Assembly (NCBI GenBank): GCA_035578175.1
Contig: JAQMRL010000001.1
Location: 370,567,720 to 370,631,719 of the forward strand
Length of the DNA: 64,000 nucleotides
Direction: 5' to 3'
Source: Catonia carolina
Taxonomy: Eukaryota > Arthropoda > Insecta > Hemiptera > Achilidae
A model generated the notes under the pieces. It worked only from the letters and a program-made list of their open reading frames with translations, searched no databases and was not told the DNA's origin. How positions within the stretch are numbered: position 1 is the stretch's first letter; each line of letters begins with the position of its first letter. Positions 57,254 to 64,000 of this stretch are shown here, piece by piece. A program made the position numbers and the translations under genes.

Positions 57254-58779
57254 ACTTCTTTTTAACGCATTGCCCCATAACTTGAGTTTTCGTACAGTAT
57301 TTTTGTTTTTTTCATATAATTATATTACTTGCTATTGGACTTGAGATTAAATAACAACCATCACATTACTGGATTTACAGTTATCCACATCAGCAGTCGG
57401 TAGCGGTAGCTAATCTGCGCCCAGAATATCAGTATTGAAACGTGTAGCGTAATTGATTTTGGGTTAGAAAGGTGCATTTTATAGCACTTTTAGTTTTAGT
57501 TTGGCCGATATTACTTGGAAACAGTAAAAAAATAATTTATTACAAGGTGAGTTTGCTTTAACCATTATATGTGTCCTTTGGACTTATTTATGAGTTTGGG
57601 ACAATCATCAGTTTTACCAAAATATACAATACATAAGTGTATGCAATCATATAACAGAATCCCGCTCATCTTAACTCATTTACCATATTAATTGGGAGAA
57701 GATTGGAGGAGAAATAGACTTCATTCCTCTCCTTCCAGAAATCAACGCGTTGGTTCTTTAAAATCGTATACTATACTAGTTTGCTGAAAAAACAAATTTG
57801 GTGGCCCTTATTTTGGCTATAATTATTCACCCACCTATTTACATTTTAAAAACTATAAGTGTTAGGTCATACAATTTATTTACTATGCCCTTTTCTTATT
57901 ACATTTAAGTAAGTTTAAAGTAATTTAATTTACTATTTTAATATGTAATCATATATGGTTACGATTTGATTAGGCAATGTAACAGACCAGGATGAAATTA
58001 AATTTAAAGGTAAATTGTTAAAATAGGATGTATGTCCGAAGGGACGTAACTTTTTAAATGGTAAGTTAACTGTGAGGTCAATTACTGTAATATTTTGTTA
58101 AATAAATATTTATAGATATCTTGGCACATTATTTTATTGTCTAACAATAGTTGGGTGTGTCACTTTACACCACATTTTAATTAAGATATGTCAATCGTCT
58201 TAAGAGGTGTGTGTGTGTATTAATTAAATAAAAGTTATAAATTTTTAATTTATTGGGAAATGAAGTATTATTTTTTAGTAATATTTTGGGTGATTGCATT
58301 TTTTTTATTAACTGAAAATTATTAAATTTTTTCTTTGGTATATAATTTTCCTTATTGAGTCGATTAAAATTACGATGTGTTGTTTTGTAATAAAAATAAC
58401 GATGATTAAATTCATTTGAAATTTTGATTTAATCAACGTACTTTGCATTTTTGTATAATTATTCATATTCTCTAAAAAAAATAAACGTGATCATTGCTTA
58501 TTCGACTGATTATAGAGAAATATCTTTATCCTGAAGTCTTTTTAAATTTATACCTACTAATGGGATAGGATTTTGTTTCGTTTTTATTTTGTGCGTGATT
58601 AATTAATTAATCATTAGCATAAATCGTTCGCGTTGCATACGTAGATGCTACGTGATTAGTGTGTTGGATATGTTTTTCTCTTTTTTTATTATTTAAGAAT
58701 GCCTGTTATTTTTAATTTTAATATAAAATTCTCTCTCTGTGTATCTTGCTGTGTGTTTTTTCTTTTTTCTGGTATAATT
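57254..58779. other. Unique AT-rich DNA
   Basis: No gene or repeat family recognised. A short (GT)n run lies near 58208. Confidence 0.5.
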
Positions 58780-59157
58780 TGTTGTTATTTAGGTCATCAG
58801 CCGAAAGGCTGGTTTGAAGCTCTAGAGGCTTTACTAAGTAAAATCGGGGGTGTGGTGGTTTACCTAAGCCTTCCTCACTGAGTGGATGAGTATGCTTATC
58901 AACATGCCTAGCTCTCTGAAAAGCATATTTCCATCCTGCAAATGACATCTTCACTTCATTTACCACAGGGTTGGCTGTATAATGATGAAATTCATTACTC
59001 TCAGAAAAGATTAATCTGACTAGTGTCTTTTACCTTTACCTTTTGTGTTCGTAATTACTTCAGTCATTTATATGATTATAAGATAAGAAACAGAACTATT
59101 TTTTGTAGCCCTGAAACTAGCAGATTGAGCGCTAATAATTTAACACTCTTTTTGGGT
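58780..59157 (-). repeat. RepA copy 11
   Basis: Full length on the minus strand, from TTGTTGTTATTTAGGTCATC to AATAATTTAACACTC. The frame reads VNEVKMSFAGWKYAFQRARH and continues open to the 3' end (FYLVKPLELQTSLSADDLNN), close to the copy at 52.4 kb. Confidence 0.87.
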
Positions 59158-60071
59158 ATACTTTATTGTGGGTGTTTATAGCCTACCTGTTATCATTTGA
59201 AACAAAAATTTCCTTTTTTATTTTCTTAATGTTATTTTAGATCTGTATTTACGTTATTACTCAGACTTTTATTATATTTGCTTAACGTTTATAATTACAT
59301 TAAAAATACTTATACGTATATGCAATAATCATTAATAGACTGGGCTACATGTATATTTTTTAGTTAAATATTTTTATCTTAATTTAAATATTTGAATTTA
59401 AACTTCCAACTTTAAAGATCAACGAGTTCTCGTAGGTAGAACAACTATGCGTAGTATAAATTTATATTTTTAATGCTTGTAAGATTAATTATTAATGTTT
59501 AGATTTATCTATGATTAAATCCAATTAAAGTGTTGTTTAGTTTTTTGTCATTTATCAAATTTTGCCTACTGGATACATTTACCTTGGAACTGCTGAATTG
59601 TTATTATTAAATTTATTTTAATATTTTGAAGTATTGAATTGTTAATAAACATTAATCATATCTCATTTTTAAACATTTTATATTAATTTCTTCATTAGGC
59701 TACACTAACATGTGTTGTTAAAATCAGCTGATTTAAAAGAGTTATTACTTTTGGAGGAGATACATCCTATTGTAAAAAAGTATTATTGTAAAGTTCTCCG
59801 TTTAGCATGTACACTAAACATCCTTGACCAGCTTTCATAGCTATGCCTAAAAATGTATAAATTCTCATTTTTCTTTGTGTATAATATGTAATACATTCAA
59901 TCGAGTTCATAGTTATTTATGGTGTGGAATATTTTCTGGGTGCATATGGTTCCATTTACATAAAAAGTTAATTGAGGAGGAGAGAGAACAAGGTGGAGAA
60001 GGGCTAAGCAGTAACACCTGATGATGATGTTCTCTTATAGTTTTCAATATAGTATATCCTTAACCCACAGG
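59158..60071. other. Unique AT-rich DNA
   Basis: No gene or repeat family recognised. Confidence 0.5.
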
Positions 60072-60372
60072 GTTGGTCTAGAGGTAAAGTCGTCGCCAAA
60101 ATCAGCTGATTTTTGGAGACGAAGGTTCCTGGTTCAAATCCTAGTAAAGGTAGTTACTTTTATACGGATTTGAATACTAGACAGTGGTTACTTTGATGGT
60201 TTGGTTCAATTAACCATACTCTCTTAGGAATAGTCGACCTGAGTCTGTACAAGACTACTCCTCGTTTACACGTCATAGACATCACCCTCATCTCATTGGG
60301 TCATGGGGTTGCTTATTGTTCTGAATTGAATAGATTGCAACGTACACAAATTAGGGATATATAAAATAAAGT
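60072..60372 (+). repeat. SINE-F copy 3, most complete
   Basis: The tRNA-like head GGTTGGTCTAGAGGTAAAGT (A box) and the clean B box GGTTCAAATCC are followed by TACTTTTATACGGATTTGAA, TACTAGACAGTGGTTAC, TAGTCGACCTGAGTCTGTAC, CATCTCATTGGGTCATGGGG and ATTGAATAGATTGCAACGTA. It ends ATATATAAAATAAAGTATAT. The palindrome-like AATCAGCTGATTTT sits in the anticodon-arm region. Confidence 0.85.
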
Positions 60373-60474
60373 ATATCCTTATAGTAAGTCCTGGTGTTTC
60401 AAGAGAATGGGAGAAAGATTTTTACTGTTGTATATTTTGTAATAGTACATGTCTGTTCCGGTAGCAACTAGTAC

Positions 60475-60625
60475 AGTGTAGTGATCAGTTGTTAATAAAC
60501 CGGCTTGTACACCAGGAGTCCAGTGTCAAATTTGTGATCAAGTCTGAAATTGTAGTTATTACTCATTTTCATCTGTTGCTTAGTGCCGCCTTGAGTCAGC
60601 ATTAATTTGCAAAACCATCTGATGT
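60475..60625 (+). repeat. Candidate SINE-D copy
   Basis: CAGTGTAGTGATCAGTTGTT (A-box region) and GGAGTCCAGTGTCAAATTTG (damaged B box) are followed by TTACTCATTTTCATCTGTTG and CTTGAGTCAGCATTAATTTG, parallel to the SINE-D body at 44.6 kb. It overlaps the start of the duplicated segment described next. Confidence 0.45.
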
Positions 60626-61000
60626 AGAACAGAAAATAATGTCCGACAACATTTAATCTAGAAATCGTGGTAGGATGATCTGTGTTTAATTTGATTTGTT
60701 TTGATGTAAATTTTTACGTAGTCTGTGGAATATTCAACTGGAATCATGAATGATTTTGAAATATTAATTTTTTTTGTGTTATTTATCTGTTTTATTTTAC
60801 AGACAGCATATTTGTAGAAACTGTTTTATTGATTTAAATTATTCAATATTTAAAAGAGATATTTCCCATGATCCAAAACAAAGAAAATCTTCTTAAAATT
60901 GACTTGTTTCTTTTAAAATTATGAATCATTTTTTTAATCCGAAACGTAGTTCTTATTACTAATGTTACAATAGTGAATCAGAAAGGTATTTGATCCTTGG
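60585..61000 (+). repeat. Old duplicated segment, copy 1
   Basis: CTTGAGTCAGCATTAATTTG near the start and TTATTACTAATGTTACAATA near the end recur, diverged, at 62596-63000 (CTTGAGTTAGTATTAATTTG, TTATTACTAATACTACAATA) in the same order and at a similar distance. Intermediate motifs (GTCTGTGGAATATTCAACTG against GTCTGTCGAATATTTAACTG) agree too. It may be a segmental duplication or two copies of an unlisted repeat. Confidence 0.6.
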
Positions 61001-62139
61001 TTTATGTCCTTCACGGTTCATGGGCATAATTATAACCTTAATTAATAATTGTGATATATAATTTCACACGGTTTTAAAATAAACTAACAGCCTTAGGAAA
61101 GAAGCTAGTATTGAGAACAACGGACGTCCTCTCATGTCTAATGCAACAACTAGCTCATGTTTGTGCAAGAGTTGAAATTATCATCAAATGTATCTGCGTC
61201 TAGTTACGTTAGCCAGTAACCGGTATAAAAACAACGAAAGATGAATCAAACGTCAGACAAAATGACCTACATTTGTGTCTCTTCATTCATATTCAATAAA
61301 TCGTTAAGTGAATTATCACGGTCTCTTTTTAAGTAATAAAAATTATGTTTTTGACATAAAAATTTAATAGCATAATGAAGCTTCGGATGTGGTCAAACGT
61401 AATGAGTTTATTTCTTTGTAACTAAGCTTGTCGTTGGACGGTTTCGTATTATTAATATAACGTCATAGTATTCATTTTATTTAATAAAAGACTCAGTTAT
61501 ACAACTTTATGCCGAAGAAATAACTGTTTAACTGATTTCTTGTACCGTAAAATTCGCATTCATGTATAATCTCAGTTATAAAAAGTTTGGTTGCAGTTTT
61601 TGGTGAAGCAGTTGACTTGACATTTTAGAACTATTTTCGTCCGTTACCGCCCACCTTTAAGCTCTTAGTTCATATAGTAAAGTTTTTAGAAACGACAGTT
61701 CTCTAAAGCTGCCGCGGTAACGATCCTACCAGTATACTTCGGGGAAAAAATGAAATTATTATGGTTGTCTTTAAATTTTCTGTTTCAGCAAAACAACCGC
61801 TGATTACGAACTTAAAACGACCCGTTTCTCTAAGTAATGATTTTTTAATGCAAATTCTTGTATGTTAAAAAAACCTAAATTTATTTAAAATTTAGGTTCA
61901 GTCAAACTTTTTCTTAGCGACCTGATTACAAAGTGATCAGTTTTTCATTTTACCCTTGGTGGTCGGTCTGGAGAAGGTTAATAGGTGTGCTTCGTTAAAC
62001 TTCACATTAGCGGTTATCCCTAATTATAGATAACTTGCTAAGGAAAATTAGTTTTTTAAATATCAGTTGACCCATATCCACCACGACGCAAATAAGAATT
62101 TCCGTCCGCCGGTGCTGCCGAAAATTTCGGGGAAATTTC
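61001..62139. other. Unique DNA with a perfect short hairpin
   Basis: AACCTAAATTT (61872-61882) and AAATTTAGGTT (61888-61898) pair perfectly around ATTTA. No gene is recognised. Confidence 0.5.
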
Positions 62140-62575
62140 CTCCTCCTCCTCCTGCTTCTTCTTCTTTTTTTGTCGTGCCAACCCGGTTCGGATGTTGGCG
62201 ATCACCATGGCTATTTTGGCCTTATTAGTCCCAATCCGGAACAATTCCGTGTAGCTCTTACTGAACCAGGTCCTCTAATTATTAGTGAACCAGGAAATTC
62301 TACTTCTACCAGGATTCCTCTTTTGTTCTATCTTCCCCTGCAGAATGCGCTCCAGTAGATTATATCGTTTTTGATTTCTCATTATGTGATCGATTTACTG
62401 CAGCTTGCGACACTTTACAATTTTGACTAATTCCAGACCCTTGTTCATTCTCAACAAAATTTCAACATTGGTGACTTTCTGCGTCCACGAAATTCTCAAT
62501 TTTCTCCTATACAACCACAGTTCAAAAGCCCCAAGCCGGCGTGCAGTCGCCTTGTTCGAGGTCCTGCCATTTTAG
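62140..62575 (-). pseudogene. LINE relic with nearly intact ORF2 C-terminus
   Basis: On the minus strand a frame of about 130 codons, broken by stops (a TAA after CRKLQ and another before RTWFSKS), reads RRLGAFELWLYRRKLRISW, VTNVEILLRM, IDHIMRN, LLERILQGKIEQKRNPGRSR, RTWFSKSYTELF and finally KIAMVIANIRTGLARQ. This is the characteristic C-terminus of insect endonuclease/reverse-transcriptase LINEs. The following (GAA/GGA)n run is its simple-repeat 3' tail. The catalytic domain is absent, so it is 5'-truncated. Confidence 0.85.
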
Positions 62576-62595
62576 TCGTCACTAATTTCCGTCTT

Positions 62596-63000
62596 TTGTC
62601 CTTTTTCTATCTTGAGTTAGTATTAATTTGCCATAACATTAGTTGACGATAAAATGAAATGTTCTGGAACAATTAGTCTTTCTTCTAGAATGTTCAGCAA
62701 GATCTTATTTGTAGGTTTGTTATGTACTTTTTTCTCGAGGTCTGTCGAATATTTAACTGTAGGCCTACTTATGATTTTTTTAAATTTAATATGATTATTT
62801 TGTCTTATTAATTTATTATACTTTTTGTTCGAGATTTGGACAATTGTTTTCTATTTACGTACAAAATGATTTATTTTAAAAGAAGTAAGTTATTTTCTTT
62901 GATTCAAAATGGAAACTTCTGGCTTTTAAATTAGGGTTAATTCTTTTAATACGAAATATAGAGCTTATTACTAATACTACAATAGTGATCTAGTCTTTGC
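62596..63000 (+). repeat. Old duplicated segment, copy 2
   Basis: Homologous to 60585-61000 as described there, about 2.0 kb away in the same orientation. Identity is patchy, with indels of tens of bases. Confidence 0.6.
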
Positions 63001-63731
63001 AATCTAGATATGATCTCCATGAAGATTAACTATACCAAAATCGTTTAATATATTCCCATAGAAAAATCTTGTTGCTGAATTCCATGGTAAAATCACACAC
63101 CATACATCAGTAATATATTTTATTTATGTAGAATAGTTGGAGTGTACTACATATAAATGTATTCTGTATTTAAATACATAGCATTATTTAATGCACTTGT
63201 ATGACATATATGTATAAATGTTATAGAAATATTTTTATTCGCTACATTTTATAATCAATATACTCGTATTTATCTTTATTTAAAGTAATTTTCTTTTAAG
63301 TCTGACATCTTATTCGTTATGGTAGATAACTCACTTCACAGTTTTATAACGTGTTTTCCTTTTGCATTCTACCACAACCTGCTGGATGTAACAAGAAGTA
63401 CCTCGGTAAAACTGGAGTGTGACAATTTAAATCATGCACGGACAGGAATTAACTATCTTACGCTGTACAACTATTCTACTGCATCTTAGTTAAATAAAAA
63501 TCAGGTTTTTTTCTAACTTCACATTTTCTTCAATTACTTTTTAAATCGATAAAAAAACTATTTTAAATTAAAATGAAACTAGACAAGTAAAAAAAAGGTA
63601 ATTTCTGATATTATATTAATGTAATTAGAATTAAAGTTTTTAAATTCTAGTAATTATTGAAATGTTTTATCTATTTAATTATTTGTCATTGATTTGTAAT
63701 TTTTTCTTATATACTCTTTCGTTTGTTTCAG
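63001..63731. other. Unique AT-rich DNA
   Basis: No gene is seen. The last ~40 bp form a long pyrimidine-rich tract leading to the splice-like module at 63732. Confidence 0.5.
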
Positions 63732-63790
63732 GTAAGATTTCGTGCTGCGGAACATACTGGATTTTGATTTCCTTGTTCGGTGTACGTCCT
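63732..63790 (+). other. Best candidate recursive-splice ratchet point with RS-exon
   Basis: A strong polypyrimidine tract (TTTTTTCTTATATACTCTTT, CGTTTGTTTCAG) ends at 63731 and abuts GTAAGA. A consensus donor GTAAGTTT begins at 63791, leaving a 59-nt interval whose GC content is above background (TTTCGTGCTGCGGAACATAC). This matches the insect ratchet consensus (pyrimidine tract, CAG, then GTAAG). An ordinary 59-nt exon starting with GT is the alternative. Confidence 0.4.
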
Positions 63791-63895
63791 GTAAGTTTGT
63801 TATTTAGATGTTTTTACAAAAATATTTATTTCGATGAAAGTTTTAGTGAAACGGGAAGGTTTTTTTGTAAATTTTTTCTAGTGATTGGGTACTTT

Positions 63896-63937
63896 CACTG
63901 AGAATGTTAGTGAATGCACTGAGAATGTTAGTGAATG
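63896..63937 (+). repeat. Two exact tandem 21-bp units
   Basis: CACTGAGAATGTTAGTGAAT-G occurs twice in a row (63896-63916, 63917-63937) with no difference. Confidence 0.95.
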
Positions 63938-64000
63938 TAAAAAATATATGTGTAGTAACTAGTAATTGCACGTGCTATGTGTGTGGACGTATTGCTACCT

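Noticed and set aside
62170..62358. 62-codon plus-strand frame
   Set aside because: It lies antisense to the LINE C-terminal relic and is its shadow.

Overview
This window looks like AT-rich (roughly 30% GC) non-coding DNA from a large, repeat-laden animal genome. Degenerate insect-type LINE tails, pogo/Tigger-like and foldback MITEs and tRNA-derived SINEs make an insect by far the most likely source. A hemipteran or other hemimetabolous insect is my guess, held with low confidence. There is no bacterial-style gene packing, and I found no intact host protein-coding exon, tRNA, rRNA or CRISPR array. Nearly every open frame here is either T-rich noise or a translation of a repeat.

Repeat families, with names I assign: RepA is an ~390-bp (AAC)-tailed retroposon, 11 copies at about 2.5, 21.5, 22.6, 26.0, 32.2, 34.2, 40.8, 42.9, 52.4, 55.5 and 58.8 kb. 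RepB is an ~0.9-1 kb family opening with ACTTTCTCTTGCC, including a 989-bp tandem pair at 7.3-9.3 kb and further copies at 13.9, 17.2 and 27.7 kb. SINE-C, SINE-D and SINE-F are tRNA-derived. RepI is a CTAG-rich foldback (5.3 and 47.8 kb). RepH has GGGTAGTCAAC ends (23.2 kb). RepE is a hAT-like long-arm foldback (55.7-57.1 kb). Pogo/Tigger-like elements lie at 10.3, 19.7 and 49.2 kb. LINE relics, all C-terminal reverse-transcriptase fragments, lie at 11.2, 25.4, 35.9, 37.3, 56.3 and 62.1 kb.

Layout: 0-7 kb holds mostly unique DNA, a MITE nested in RepA and a foldback with a second element inside it. 7-18 kb is dominated by RepB, a pogo relic and tandem duplications. 19-27 kb has SINE-F, Tigger, RepA copies and RepH carrying a SINE with a clear target-site duplication. 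28-40 kb is largely unique AT-rich DNA with LINE tails. 40-50 kb has RepA copies, RepI and a pogo element. 52-57 kb holds the most informative structures: a RepA insertion with its empty-site paralogue, and a five-layer nested palindrome. 58-64 kb holds SINEs, a LINE tail and an old duplicated pair.

The most interesting possible host signal is three plus-strand sites (6776, 38690, 63732). At each, a 3' splice site abuts a 5' splice site (CAG|GTACGT or CAG|GTAAGA), and a strong second 5' splice site follows 53-70 bp downstream. This is the arrangement of recursive-splicing ratchet points with RS-exons, and the 25-32 kb spacing would fit one long plus-strand intron spanning the window. This is inference from short motifs and needs RNA evidence.
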